From: UBA1429 sp964482225
Lineage (GTDB): Bacteria > Chloroflexota > Anaerolineae > UBA1429
Length of the DNA stretch: 64,000 bases
NCBI GenBank assembly: GCA_964482225.1
Contig: CAYZWT010000002.1
Coordinates: forward strand, 113,203-177,202
Direction of reading: 5' to 3'
Shown here: in pieces, positions 51,957 through 60,613 of the stretch
Position numbering within the stretch: the stretch's first letter is position 1
Layout: each line of letters opens with the position of its first letter
Program-made: the position numbers and the translations under genes
The notes under the pieces: generated by a model
What the model was told of the DNA's origin: nothing
Database searches by the model: none
Seen by the model: the letters and a program-made list of their open reading frames with translations, nothing else

Positions 51957-53954
51957 CTAGCACCCGTCTGTGTGTATCTTGAGCCGGGGACGGCCGACGG
52001 CGCGCGCATTGATACGCGACTGCACGTATACCTGGCCGCCGTAGCTATCCGAGACAGGGGCGTGGCTGTGGTCCTCTTGCAACACAACGCGCACCTCCGA
52101 CGCCCCGGCCTCCGTAGCCTGGCTCTGGGCCAGTCGCTCCGCCTGGGTGCGTCCATAGGCCAGGGCCTGCTCCAGCTCGGCAAAGGAGCGGCTGCCCTGG
52201 GGCAGGTGCACGAGGTAGCCCTGGTCATGTTCCTGCGGCAGCACCAGCGCCTGCACGCGCGCGACCACGCTGCCCACCACGGCCCCCAGGGCATTGGCGA
52301 CGCCGCTGCACGAGGGCACCTCCAGCCGCGCATCCAGCAGGTCGGCCACGCGGGGGAAATAGCTGGCGGCCGGCGCACCCAGGCCCACCAGCAGGGGCGC
52401 CACCCGAGGCCGGAAATGCAGCCGGTCGCTGCCGTTGGCGCTCACCAGACGCGCCAGAGCCCCGGGCGATAGCCTTTCCGGCGATCCATTGCCATCCTGC
52501 GCCCAGAGTTTGGCTACGATCTCCTGGGCGATCCGGGCGCTGGCCTGCTCCATGATGCGCCGGCACAGCTCCTCGGGCGCAAGGCCCAGGGACCGGGCCG
52601 CCACCGAGGCGGCGTGCCCGGCAGCCTCACGGTTCCAGGCGACATAACATCCCAGCACGTGCGCTGCGTCCGTGGGCGTCAGCCCTGCCCGAATCACGAT
52701 ACCCTGGCGCTCCAGCCGCGCCAGGTAGCGCTCGTACAGGCTGGGGAAGCGCACGATCTCTTGCCAGGCCCGCATTGTCAGGGGCCCCTGCCGCAGCGCG
52801 GCATAGAGTTCGGCCTCAAAAGGGGGATGCTCCCCATCGGCCAGGGGCGCATCCCGTTGCAGCGCCAGAAACTCGAGCTCAGCAGGGGTTGCGCCAGGCT
52901 GCCCCGCCAGCCTGGCCAGCTCATCGGCCACTTGAGGATGGCGCTGCGCCAGCAGACACAGGGGCAGCGCGCGCCGGGGGCCAACCGTCAGCGCGCCCCC
53001 GGCCAGGCGCACGTGGCTATCGCCGCCCAGACCCACGGTGTGGATGTCAATGGCCTCGATCATGGTGCGCCAGGCGCCCACCTGGGCGCCCTGGGTTTTC
53101 AGCACCGGCTGGCCGCCCTCCACCAGGGCAATATCCGTCGTGGTGCCGCCCATATCCGCTGCAACGATGCTCTGGGAGCCGCTCAGGTGGCACGCGCCTA
53201 TGACGCTGGCAGCCGGGCCCGAAAGGATGGTCTCGATGGGTTTGCGGGCCGCCACCCCGGCCTCCATGAGCGACCCATCGCCTTTGACCAGCATCAGGGG
53301 CGCGGCGACGCCCAGCGCGGCGAGGGCGCCCTGCACCGAATGGATCAGCTCTTGCAGGAGGGGGATCAGGCTGGCATTGAGGATCACCGTGGTAGCGCGG
53401 CGCAGGGCATCGAGTTGCTGGGTGAGCTCATGCCCGCAGGTGCTCGGCAGATCGGTGAGTTCACGCACCAGCTCTTGCACGGCCAACTCGTGGGCGGGGT
53501 TGCGCGTGGCAAAGTAGCTCGAGATGGCCAAGGCGCGTACATGGGGTGCGTGAGCGAGGATGGCGGATCGGGCGCCCGCCAGGTCCAGAGGTACGCGTTC
53601 CTCGCCATCCATCGTGTGCCCGCCGCCGATGAGGGCATACCGCTCGACGCCGAGGGCGCCGGCGATATCCAGCTCAGGCCGAAGGGCTTGCTCGTAGCCG
53701 ATCAACAGGGCGCATACCGGAGCGCCCTGTCCCTCGACGATGGCGTTGGTGGCCAGCGTCGTCGAGAGGGATACAAGGTGGATCTCGTCGCCGGCGTGTG
53801 CGAGCACAGCTCGCAGGGCCTCGTGGATGCCGATGGCCAGGTCGTGCTTGGTGGTCAGCGCTTTGGCCACCGCCACGATGCTGCCTTGTGCATAGTCTAT
53901 CAGCACGGCATCGGTGTAGGTGCCGCCAGCGTCAATGCCGATCGCGAGTTGCAT
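51957..53954 (-). CDS. Hydantoinase/oxoprolinase family protein, HyuA subunit
   Basis: A 665-residue protein of the HyuA branch of the hydantoinase/oxoprolinase family. It has the N-terminal actin-like ATP-binding motif IGIDAGGTYTDAVLIDY, the second phosphate loop SIVAADMGGTTTDIALVEGG (about residues 290-310), and an in-between substrate region. Family members use ATP to open 5-oxoproline or hydantoin rings, or carboxylate acetone. Normally HyuA works with HyuB, but no HyuB is next to it here. The ATG at 53952-53954 stands alone, 40 bp from the substrate-binding lipoprotein gene upstream. Confidence 0.85.
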   Translation of the reverse strand: MQLAIGIDAGGTYTDAVLIDYAQGSIVAVAKALTTKHDLAIGIHEALRAVLAHAGDEIHLVSLSTTLATNAIVEGQGAPVCALLIGYEQALRPELDIAGALGVERYALIGGGHTMDGEERVPLDLAGARSAILAHAPHVRALAISSYFATRNPAHELAVQELVRELTDLPSTCGHELTQQLDALRRATTVILNASLIPLLQELIHSVQGALAALGVAAPLMLVKGDGSLMEAGVAARKPIETILSGPAASVIGACHLSGSQSIVAADMGGTTTDIALVEGGQPVLKTQGAQVGAWRTMIEAIDIHTVGLGGDSHVRLAGGALTVGPRRALPLCLLAQRHPQVADELARLAGQPGATPAELEFLALQRDAPLADGEHPPFEAELYAALRQGPLTMRAWQEIVRFPSLYERYLARLERQGIVIRAGLTPTDAAHVLGCYVAWNREAAGHAASVAARSLGLAPEELCRRIMEQASARIAQEIVAKLWAQDGNGSPERLSPGALARLVSANGSDRLHFRPRVAPLLVGLGAPAASYFPRVADLLDARLEVPSCSGVANALGAVVGSVVARVQALVLPQEHDQGYLVHLPQGSRSFAELEQALAYGRTQAERLAQSQATEAGASEVRVVLQEDHSHAPVSDSYGGQVYVQSRINARAVGRPRLKIHTDGC

Positions 53955-53993
53955 GGCTTCTCCCTGTCCTAGTGATACGATCTAGGCGATGCG

Positions 53994-54956
53994 CTAACGT
54001 CCGGCAAGCAGCCCGGCGTCGCGTAGGAACTGCCGGGCCAACCGGTCGGCCCGCCTCTGGCCGGACGAGATCTGCTGCTCCATAGCTGCCAGGCTCCTGG
54101 CATCCAGCTTGGCCGTCAACTCGGCCAGCACGCGCTCCAGCTCCGGATAGGCGCTCAGCGTCGAGACGTGCAGGGTGGGGGCCAGGCTGGAGGCGGAAAA
54201 GAACGCGCGCGCATCGCGCAAGGCCACGAGCCTGCCATCGTATGGCGAAATGTCCTTGCTATAGCCCAGGGCAATGGCGCAGCTACCATCCAAGAGGCCC
54301 TCGTATGCTTCATTGTGGGTCATATGGCGCACGCGAGCAGCCTTGAATCGAAAGCTGTAGACGCGCTCAAGACCGCGGATGCCCCAGGGGGAGTCGTACA
54401 GCGCCTCGGGGACGCAGAGCGCCAGATCGGGCTCCGAACGGCTGATGTGCTGCGCCAGGTCGGCGATGGTGGCCAGGCGATAGACGGCGGCCATGTCGTT
54501 GGTGACGATGAGGCTCATGCGGGCCGACCAATCGCACGGATTCAGCCAGACGATGCCGTGTAGCCGGTCCTCCTCGCGCACGCGCCGAAAGAGTTCCGCC
54601 TCATTGGTCACAGGCTGGTCGTGGTTGAGATAACTATGCCACACCTGGCCCGTCTCCTGCCAAACCAGGCCGACGTTGCCCGCCTCCAACGCCTTTCGGA
54701 CCATCCACTCGGCGTGCAGGCCCGTCTTGATCTCGACGGCATAGCCCTGGCCGCGCAGATACTGGGCGGTAAGCTCGGCCAAGAGTTGCTGTTCCACGCG
54801 CGCGTCGGCGGCGATGGTAATGGGGGGGCCTGGCCGCGTGGCAGCCCCCCGGCAGCCGACGACGGCAAGGGCGAACAGCAAGGCAGCCAGGGCGCCACGC
54901 CCCAGAGCCCCTGGCTGCCTCCTGCTAGCGCTCATACTCGACATAATGTCCGCCAT
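53994..54956 (-). CDS. OpuAC-like substrate-binding lipoprotein (glycine betaine/choline ABC type)
   Basis: A 320-residue exported protein with a lipobox ending LALAVVGC, so it should be lipid-anchored after Cys. The mature domain follows the OpuAC/QuaternaryAmine-binding pattern: ITIAADARVEQQLLAELTAQYLRGQGYAVEIKTGL, then NVGLVWQETGQVW, then ARMSLIVTNDMAAVYRLATIADLA and a C-terminal AYPELERVLAELTAKLDARSLAAMEQQI. It would capture betaine, choline or a related compound, but no permease or ATPase gene is adjacent. The ATG at 54954-54956 has GGAGCATATGC before it and overlaps the end of the YigZ gene by 32 bp. Confidence 0.82.
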   Translation of the reverse strand: MADIMSSMSASRRQPGALGRGALAALLFALAVVGCRGAATRPGPPITIAADARVEQQLLAELTAQYLRGQGYAVEIKTGLHAEWMVRKALEAGNVGLVWQETGQVWHSYLNHDQPVTNEAELFRRVREEDRLHGIVWLNPCDWSARMSLIVTNDMAAVYRLATIADLAQHISRSEPDLALCVPEALYDSPWGIRGLERVYSFRFKAARVRHMTHNEAYEGLLDGSCAIALGYSKDISPYDGRLVALRDARAFFSASSLAPTLHVSTLSAYPELERVLAELTAKLDARSLAAMEQQISSGQRRADRLARQFLRDAGLLAGR

Positions 54957-55584
54957 GCATATGCTCCGCCAGGATCACGCGCCCATTGGTGAGCTCGCGC
55001 AGCAGCTCGGCCACGGGCGCTTCCTGGTCGTATGGCACACTCAACTCCAGGGTGGCGACGTCGCTGAAACTCTCATCCGCGATGGTGACCCCATAGCGAG
55101 GGAGAAGGTAGGTCAGGTTGCCATACAGGGGGTAGGCGATGGTGACGCGCACCAGACGATGGTAGACCAGCTCAACGATGGGCAGCTCCTCCAGCGCCGC
55201 ACGGATGCAACCGCCATAGGCGCGCACCAGCCCGCCCGTGCCCAACTTGGTGCCGCCAAAGTAGCGCGTGCCCACGGCCACGACCTCACGCAGATCGCGA
55301 CCCTGGAGCACGGCCAGCATCGGCCGGCCCGCCGTACCGCCGGGCTCGCCGTCATCCGACGAACCGATCAGCGCCTGCGGCCCGCCGGTGATGCAATAGG
55401 CCCAGGCATGGTGGTTAGCGTCGGGGTATACCTGGCGGGTGTCTTGGACAAAGGCCAGCGCCTCTTCAGGCGACCTGGCCCGGGCCACGCTGCCGATAAA
55501 GACCGAGTTCTTGATCTCCAACTCGCTCTCGGCGCGCGCAGCGGGGACGCAGTAGCGCAGGGTATCGCCGGAAGGCTCGGTCAT
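54925..55584 (-). CDS. YigZ/IMPACT family protein
   Basis: A 219-residue protein of the YigZ family. The conserved N-terminal block KNSVFIGSVARARSPEEALAFV, the DANHHAWAYCI motif, the SSDDGEPGGTAGRPMLAVL block and the GTRYFGGTKLGTGGLVRAYG block are all intact. The family is linked to translation control (eukaryotic IMPACT) and its bacterial role is unclear. Its stop overlaps the lipoprotein gene, and its start overlaps the trmI stop in ATGA, so the three genes form a coupled unit. Confidence 0.93.
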   Translation of the reverse strand: MTEPSGDTLRYCVPAARAESELEIKNSVFIGSVARARSPEEALAFVQDTRQVYPDANHHAWAYCITGGPQALIGSSDDGEPGGTAGRPMLAVLQGRDLREVVAVGTRYFGGTKLGTGGLVRAYGGCIRAALEELPIVELVYHRLVRVTIAYPLYGNLTYLLPRYGVTIADESFSDVATLELSVPYDQEAPVAELLRELTNGRVILAEHMHGGHYVEYER

Positions 55585-56405
55585 GGCCCGTCCTCCGCCT
55601 CGGGCGCCTCCGCAGCTTGCCCGTCAGCCACCCCTATCTCGGCCACCTTGCGGGCGAACACCAGATAGCCGGTATGTCCCACCATTGTATCCTCAGGCCG
55701 CAAGCGCCCCGGCACGGGTTTGTAGTGGCGCAACAAGGTCTCTAGCACTTCTATGGCGATATAGGGGCGGCGCGCCAGCTCGTCCAGCAGGATCACGATC
55801 TGGTTGGTGGTGGGCACCAGCGCCCCCAGGTGCCCGCCGTCGGCCAGGGCATCGCCGGCCTGTTGCAGATACTCCCACGGCTCGCGCACATCGAGAAACA
55901 AGGCGTCGGCCTGCTGGTGGCAAAAGCCCTCGGCAATGTCGCGCTCAACGAACTCGACCATGGCGCTCAGGCCCACGCGCTCTACATTGGCGCGGGCGAC
56001 CTGGAGCATCTCGGGACGGGCCTCGTAGGAGTAGACCATGCCTTCGGGGTAGACAGCGTGGGCCAGGGCCAGGGTAAGGGCGCCGCTCCCCGTGCCCGCC
56101 TCGATCACCCGCCGCCCGGCGCGCACGTCCAGCTTGAGCAGGATCTGGCCGATCTCTTTGGGGTAAATGATCTGCGTAACGCGCTTGAGGGACATGAGCT
56201 CGTCATGGATCGAGGGGCGGACCAGGTAATAGGTCTCGTCCAGATGGGTGAGCACGGCCCTGCCATAGGGGGCGCCGATCATGTCATCGTGCTCGATGAC
56301 GCCCTTGTGGGTGTGAAAGCGATCGCCCCGGCGCAGGTTGACAAAGAAACGCCGGCCACGGCGCGAAAGCAGCAATACACGCTCGCCTTCCTGGGCTAGG
56401 GTCAC
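55581..56405 (-). CDS. trmI: tRNA (adenine(58)-N1)-methyltransferase
   Basis: A 274-residue class I methyltransferase that makes m1A58 in the T-loop of tRNA. The N-terminal THxG domain is seen in RRFFVNLRRGDRFHTHKGVIEHDDMIG. The SAM-binding motif I is VIEAGTGSGALTLALAHA (about residues 90-108). YEARPEMLQVARANVERVG is the second strand. The C-terminal LDVREPWEYL carries the catalytic Asp. I chose the GTG at 56403-56405, which has AAGGGAG upstream, over a TTG thirteen codons earlier without a Shine-Dalgarno. Homotetramer formation is expected from the family. Confidence 0.9.
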   Translation of the reverse strand: MTLAQEGERVLLLSRRGRRFFVNLRRGDRFHTHKGVIEHDDMIGAPYGRAVLTHLDETYYLVRPSIHDELMSLKRVTQIIYPKEIGQILLKLDVRAGRRVIEAGTGSGALTLALAHAVYPEGMVYSYEARPEMLQVARANVERVGLSAMVEFVERDIAEGFCHQQADALFLDVREPWEYLQQAGDALADGGHLGALVPTTNQIVILLDELARRPYIAIEVLETLLRHYKPVPGRLRPEDTMVGHTGYLVFARKVAEIGVADGQAAEAPEAEDGP

Positions 56406-56542
56406 AGGCTCTCCCTTGGCAAGTTGGTGGGGGGGCGCGTTCAAGGCGTGGCGCCCGCATCGTCTCGACGATTATAGAGCGACGGCTTGGCTGCCGCAAA
56501 CAGGAGCCATGAGAGGGGGTTAGGACATTTGGGGGGAGAGCG

Positions 56543-57457
56543 CTAGTAACGCGCCATCATGCGCAACGCGGCAGGCACGACCTCGATCTGCACATGGTGA
56601 GCATGCTCTACCAGGACCTCGCCATCCACGTGCATATACAGGGGCTCTTGGGAGCGCACTTCGACGCTATGGCCTCGAACCGTCGAGACGGCTCTGTGGC
56701 TCAGGTGGGTGCCGCGCATGAAACGGGGAACCAGGGCCAGCATCTCGAGGCGCGGCACCCGCTTGGCGATCACGATATCGAGCAAGCCGTCATCAAAGAG
56801 GGCCTCAGGGGCCAGGTGGAACGCGCCGCCCTCACGTGGCCCGTTGCACACCACCAACATGAGTGCTTCGAGCTTTTGGGTCTGTCCATCGATGGTCAGC
56901 TCCACATGCGGGGTTGTCAGCGTGAGAAAAATGGTCTTGAGCACGACAGGGAGATAGAGGGCCATGCCGCGCAGGTGCTTGACCTTGCGGGTCTCCATCG
57001 TCACCATGCCGTCAAAGCCAATGCCCACGGCGTTGTCAAAATAGCGCCGCAACGAGCCGTCAATGGTGACCAGCCCCAGGTCAACCACCTGGCTGTGGCC
57101 GTTGGCGATGACCTGGCAAGCCTCGTGGAGGTCGGTGGGGGCGCCGTTCATCACGGCGAAATCGTTGCCCGATCCGGCGGGGATGCAACCCAAGGTCGCA
57201 GTGGGGTGGCCGTTGGCGTCGGCCATGATCCCGTTGATCACCTCATGGGTGGTGCCATCGCCCCCGACGGCTACGATGGTCTCGTAACCTTGGGCAGCAG
57301 CCACGCGCGCCAGTTCGATGGCGTCTCCCACGCCGCGCGTTTGCACCAGGTCGAACGCGACCCCCAACCGTTGCAGGCTTGTTGCGATCTGCGGGCTGAT
57401 CTTGGCGCCATAGCCCTTGCCTGCATTGGGATTCACGATGACCATGGTTTTGGGCAT
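56543..57457 (-). CDS. Diacylglycerol kinase-family lipid kinase
   Basis: A 304-residue lipid kinase of the DagK/YegS type. The nucleotide-binding VNPNAGKGYG at the start and AVGGDGTTHEVINGIM (the GGDGT motif) are intact. The lipid/Mg site LGCIPAGSGNDFA and the C-terminal VDGEVLVEHAHHVQIEVVP end are typical. It phosphorylates diacylglycerol or a related lipid at the membrane. AGGAGAG lies just before the ATG. A 10-bp inverted repeat (57478-57487 with 57550-57559) lies in the gap to lexA. Confidence 0.92.
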   Translation of the reverse strand: MPKTMVIVNPNAGKGYGAKISPQIATSLQRLGVAFDLVQTRGVGDAIELARVAAAQGYETIVAVGGDGTTHEVINGIMADANGHPTATLGCIPAGSGNDFAVMNGAPTDLHEACQVIANGHSQVVDLGLVTIDGSLRRYFDNAVGIGFDGMVTMETRKVKHLRGMALYLPVVLKTIFLTLTTPHVELTIDGQTQKLEALMLVVCNGPREGGAFHLAPEALFDDGLLDIVIAKRVPRLEMLALVPRFMRGTHLSHRAVSTVRGHSVEVRSQEPLYMHVDGEVLVEHAHHVQIEVVPAALRMMARY

Positions 57458-57563
57458 ACCACTCTCCTAAAACGAGGAATCTGCGATCCAGTCTACTCAC
57501 GAAACCCCAAACGGCCAAAAAGGGTGCGCGCCAGGCCAGAGCGGGCCGAATCGCAGATTAGGA

Positions 57564-58247
57564 TCAGGAGAGACGCCGTATCACGCCGATCACCTTACCT
57601 TGGATATCCAGGTTGCGCGGGTGGACATAAATAGGCTCCATGGTCGGGTTGGCCGGTTGCAGGCGCACCATCCTGCGGCCTGGCTCCCAGTAAAAGCGCT
57701 TGAGGGTGGTCGCCTTTTCGTCCTTGATCCACGCCGCCACCATATCGCCGTTCTCGGCCGTGAGTTGGTGCCGCATGATGACGACATCGCCGTCATGGAT
57801 GAGGGCGTCGATCATCGAATCGCCGCGCACTTGGAGGGCGTACACATTGCGGGGGCTCCCCACAATATCACTGGAAACGCGAAGGGTATCGGCATCCGCC
57901 AGGGGGGCATTCGAGTCAAAGACAGGCAGCGGCTCTCCGGCGGCGATGGCGCCCAACAAGGGGATGGTCAAGAACTCGACGTCGTAATCCGCGTCGCCGT
58001 GGGCATCGGATTGGCCGGCGGAGCTGCTCGCCACCAGGCGCAGCCCGCGAGAAATGTCCTTGTCGCGCGCCAGGTAGCCCTTGCGCTCCAAGGCGTTCAG
58101 GTTGTAGCTGACCACCGACGTTGAGCTGATGCCCACACTGTCGCCGATCTCACGAATGGTGGGCGGGTACCCGTACTCGTCGGTATACTCGCGGATGACA
58201 TCCAGGATCTTGCGTTGCCGTTCCGAGAGTCTGGCTTGGCTCTCCAT
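57564..58247 (-). CDS. lexA: LexA repressor
   Basis: LexA represses the SOS DNA-damage genes and cuts itself when RecA is active. The N-terminal winged helix is ERQRKILDVIREYTDEYGYPPTIREIGDSVGISSTSVVSYNLNAL. The autocleavage bond is Ala103-Gly104 in IAAGEPLPV, and the Ser144/Lys183 dyad lies in RGDSMIDALI and TTLKRFYW. 227 residues is normal. The ATG at 58245-58247 has AGGAG 11 nt upstream. The promoter contains a GAACATATGTTC box, so the gene is autoregulated. Confidence 0.96.
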   Translation of the reverse strand: MESQARLSERQRKILDVIREYTDEYGYPPTIREIGDSVGISSTSVVSYNLNALERKGYLARDKDISRGLRLVASSSAGQSDAHGDADYDVEFLTIPLLGAIAAGEPLPVFDSNAPLADADTLRVSSDIVGSPRNVYALQVRGDSMIDALIHDGDVVIMRHQLTAENGDMVAAWIKDEKATTLKRFYWEPGRRMVRLQPANPTMEPIYVHPRNLDIQGKVIGVIRRLS

Positions 58248-58287
58248 CGGGATAGCGTCTCCTTTCGCATACCTTGGCTGCGAACAC

Positions 58288-58317
58288 ATTATACTCGGAA
58301 CATATGTTCTATGTCAA
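58288..58317 (-). promoter_or_regulatory. lexA promoter
   Basis: On the minus strand a perfect TTGACA (58312-58317) with an 18-nt spacer leads to a perfect TATAAT (58288-58293). The LexA box sits between the two elements. Confidence 0.85.
58298..58309. promoter_or_regulatory. LexA (SOS) operator box
   Basis: GAACATATGTTC is a perfect 12-bp palindrome of the Gram-positive (Bacillus-type) LexA operator. It lies between the -35 and -10 of lexA, where bound repressor would block RNA polymerase. Confidence 0.85.
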
Positions 58318-58410
58318 GTATGGCTTTTTGCGCATGTCTGGCCGGGCGCCGCGCCTTGTACCCCGTTCGCCCCCAACGACGGGTGGTATCATGCGTCGTG
58401 CGCGTGCGTA

Positions 58411-58439
58411 TTGCGCGCATAGGGATACTTTGCTATAAT
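58411..58439 (+). promoter_or_regulatory. Extended -10 promoter of the PdtaS-like kinase gene
   Basis: TTGCGC (58411-58416), a 17-nt spacer and TGC-TATAAT (58434-58439) lie only 9 bases before the ATG at 58449, so the transcript should begin at or next to the start codon. Confidence 0.7.
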
Positions 58440-58448
58440 GCGCCAACC

Positions 58449-59918
58449 ATGAGCCCTGCGCCTCCCATTAATCAAGACGATCTGGATCGTGAGGACTTGG
58501 CCCTGCTCGACAAGATCGCCGCCGATCTGCCGATCGTGGCCGATTTGTGCCGCGCCGACATGCTCCTCTATGTCTTGGAGGGTAGGGGGCAGGTGGTCAT
58601 TCGGGCCCAGGCCCGGCCGCACTCGTCGGCCCCGCTTTACCAGGACGACCGGGTGGGCGATTCCGAGCCTGAAGAGGCGATGGGAAGCTTTCAGGACATG
58701 CGTTGGCGCACCTATCGCCTCAAGACGATGGATGTGCGCGGCGCCAGCGTAGCCCGCCAGGTCCTGCCGGTGCGCAACCGTCAAGGGCGCTTGATCGCCA
58801 TGCTGGCCCGCGATGCCTACTGGTTCGCCCACGAGCGGCACCGGCGCCGCGCCAGGGCCTTTCAGCGAGCCCTGCTGGATTTCCTGTGGATGGCGGTGCA
58901 TGGACGCTTGCCGGAGACAGGCGAGCTTTCGCCCTTTCGAGAGCACGATGGCATCATGTACGTGGATGCAGAGGGGCGCATCCGTTATCTGAGCGGCATC
59001 TGCGCCGAGATCTATCGCGGGCTAGGATACCGCGATAGCCTAATTGATCGCAATATAGGTGACCTGGAGACCCTGGATAGCCAGATGGTGCAAGAGGCCA
59101 TTGGCGAGGGGCAAGCCCTGGAACGCTCGGTCGAGGAGGCCGGCGGCCTGTACGTGCGCAAGGTGCTGCCCATTGTCTCACAGGACCTTTCGGTGGGGGG
59201 GCACATCCTGAGGGGCCTCTCGCCCAAGGCCAGCCGAGCCTGGCGGCAGCGGGGCGCCTTTTTGCTGATCCACGATGCGACCGAGGCGGTCAAGACCCAG
59301 CGCGAGCTGGAGAGCCAGATGGCCATCGTGCGCGAGGTGCATCATCGGGTCAAGAACAACCTGCAGGTGATCGCCAGCATCATGCGCATGGAGGCGCGCC
59401 GCGCACAACTCGATGAGACGCGCGCCGCTCTGGAAGATGGCGTGCAGCGCATATTGAGTGTGGCGGTGGTACACGAGTTCCTATCGCAGCAGGCCGAGGG
59501 TACGACCATCAATCTGCGGGATGTGACGGGCCGCATCATCACCCAGGTGCAGCAAAGCTTGCTCCCTCCTGACAAGGAGATTGAGGTTTCGTTCGCGGGC
59601 CCCGATATCTGGCTGCCGGCGGAGCGCGCCACCCAGTGCGCCCTGATTGTGAATGAGCTGGTGCAAAACGCCATCGAGCACGGCATGGCCGAGCGGCCTC
59701 AGGGCCGCATCTCGGTAGAGCTGGAGGATCGAGGCGGCAGCGTCTGTATCGTGGTGGCCGATGACGGGCAGGGGCTCGGAGAGGGCTTTGACCTGGATAC
59801 GCAGGCCAACCTGGGGCTTACGCTCGTTCGGAGCATGGTCGTGCGCGATCTGCGCGGCCGTTTCGCCATTGAGAGCACGGGACAGGGCACGCGCGCCCTG
59901 GTGGTGTTCGACAAGTAG
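58449..59918 (+). CDS. Sensor histidine kinase, PdtaS-like (HisKA_2 / HWE)
   Basis: A 489-residue cytosolic sensor kinase with the same order as mycobacterial PdtaS. It has an N-terminal GAF-like sensor (H_kinase_N type, about residues 15-150), a PAS domain (about 165-280) and a HisKA_2 dimerisation domain. The likely phosphorylated His is His298 or His299 in REVHHRVKNNLQVIASIMRMEARRA. The GHKL ATPase domain follows (CALIVNELVQNAIEHG, VVADDGQGLGEGF and LGLTLVRSMV). It should autophosphorylate and pass phosphate to the ANTAR regulator 15 bp downstream. There is no Shine-Dalgarno: the promoter -10 ends 9 bases before the ATG, so translation is probably leaderless. Confidence 0.9.
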   Translation: MSPAPPINQDDLDREDLALLDKIAADLPIVADLCRADMLLYVLEGRGQVVIRAQARPHSSAPLYQDDRVGDSEPEEAMGSFQDMRWRTYRLKTMDVRGASVARQVLPVRNRQGRLIAMLARDAYWFAHERHRRRARAFQRALLDFLWMAVHGRLPETGELSPFREHDGIMYVDAEGRIRYLSGICAEIYRGLGYRDSLIDRNIGDLETLDSQMVQEAIGEGQALERSVEEAGGLYVRKVLPIVSQDLSVGGHILRGLSPKASRAWRQRGAFLLIHDATEAVKTQRELESQMAIVREVHHRVKNNLQVIASIMRMEARRAQLDETRAALEDGVQRILSVAVVHEFLSQQAEGTTINLRDVTGRIITQVQQSLLPPDKEIEVSFAGPDIWLPAERATQCALIVNELVQNAIEHGMAERPQGRISVELEDRGGSVCIVVADDGQGLGEGFDLDTQANLGLTLVRSMVVRDLRGRFAIESTGQGTRALVVFDK

Positions 59919-59933
59919 AGTAGGAGGCTGACA

Positions 59934-60515
59934 TTGGAGCGCACACGTGTCGTAATCGCCGATGATTCGTCTGTCTTTTGCATGGACCTGCGCGAGATGC
60001 TAAACAACCTTGGCTATCTCGTGGTGGGGGAGGCGGGAGACGGTAGGAGCGCCGTGAACCTGGCGCGGGAGCTGCGCCCGGACGTGGTGCTGATGGATAT
60101 CGAGATGCCGGACATGAACGGCACCCAGGCGGCCAAGATCCTGACCGAGGAACGGATCGCGCCGGTGGTGCTGATCTCGGCCTATAGCGACCGAAACCTG
60201 ATCCAGGAGGCGCGTGAGTCGGGGGTGGTCGGCTATCTGGTCAAGCCGGTGCAAGAGGCCAACCTGGCCCCGGCCATCGAAGTGGCCCTGGCGCGCTTTC
60301 GCGAGTTCCGCGAGATGGAAAAGGATGTCAACGACCTGGAAGATCAACTCGAAACGCGCAAGCTCGTGGATCGGGCCAAGGGCATTCTGATGGATACCCA
60401 GGGACTGACCGAATCCGCCGCGTTCCGGCGCATCCAGCGGATGTCTATGAACACACGCAAGTCCATGAAAGAGATCGCCCAGGCGATCATCCTCACCTTT
60501 GAGGCGGGGCAGTAG
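59934..60515 (+). CDS. ANTAR-domain response regulator, PdtaR-like
   Basis: A 193-residue two-domain protein. The receiver domain (residues 1-120) carries the acidic pair VVIADDSS, the phosphorylation site Asp55 in VVLMDIEMPD, and the Lys in YLVKPV. After a coiled linker, the ANTAR domain (LETRKLVDRAKGILMDTQGLTESAAFRRIQRMSMNTRKSMKEIAQAI) fills residues 130-190. ANTAR proteins bind paired RNA hairpins and prevent transcription termination when phosphorylated. The TTG start at 59934 is supported by AGGAGG at 59922-59927, six bases away. The resemblance to PdtaR (VVGEAGDGRSAVNLA, IAPVVLISAYS and LETRKLVDRAKG) is extensive. Terminator hairpin after the gene at 60564. Confidence 0.92.
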   Translation: MERTRVVIADDSSVFCMDLREMLNNLGYLVVGEAGDGRSAVNLARELRPDVVLMDIEMPDMNGTQAAKILTEERIAPVVLISAYSDRNLIQEARESGVVGYLVKPVQEANLAPAIEVALARFREFREMEKDVNDLEDQLETRKLVDRAKGILMDTQGLTESAAFRRIQRMSMNTRKSMKEIAQAIILTFEAGQ

Positions 60516-60563
60516 CACATCGAGCCGCACATGCGGCAGGTCTGCCTACGCAGCGACGCTTAC

Positions 60564-60613
60564 CTACAGTCCCCCAGGCCATCGGAACGAGCCGGCGGCC
60601 TGGGGGACTGTAG
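60564..60613 (+). terminator. Terminator after the PdtaR-like gene
   Basis: Perfect 17-bp arms (60564-60580 with 60597-60613) and a 16-nt loop, 48 bp after the stop at 60515. GCTTTG follows the stem. Confidence 0.6.
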
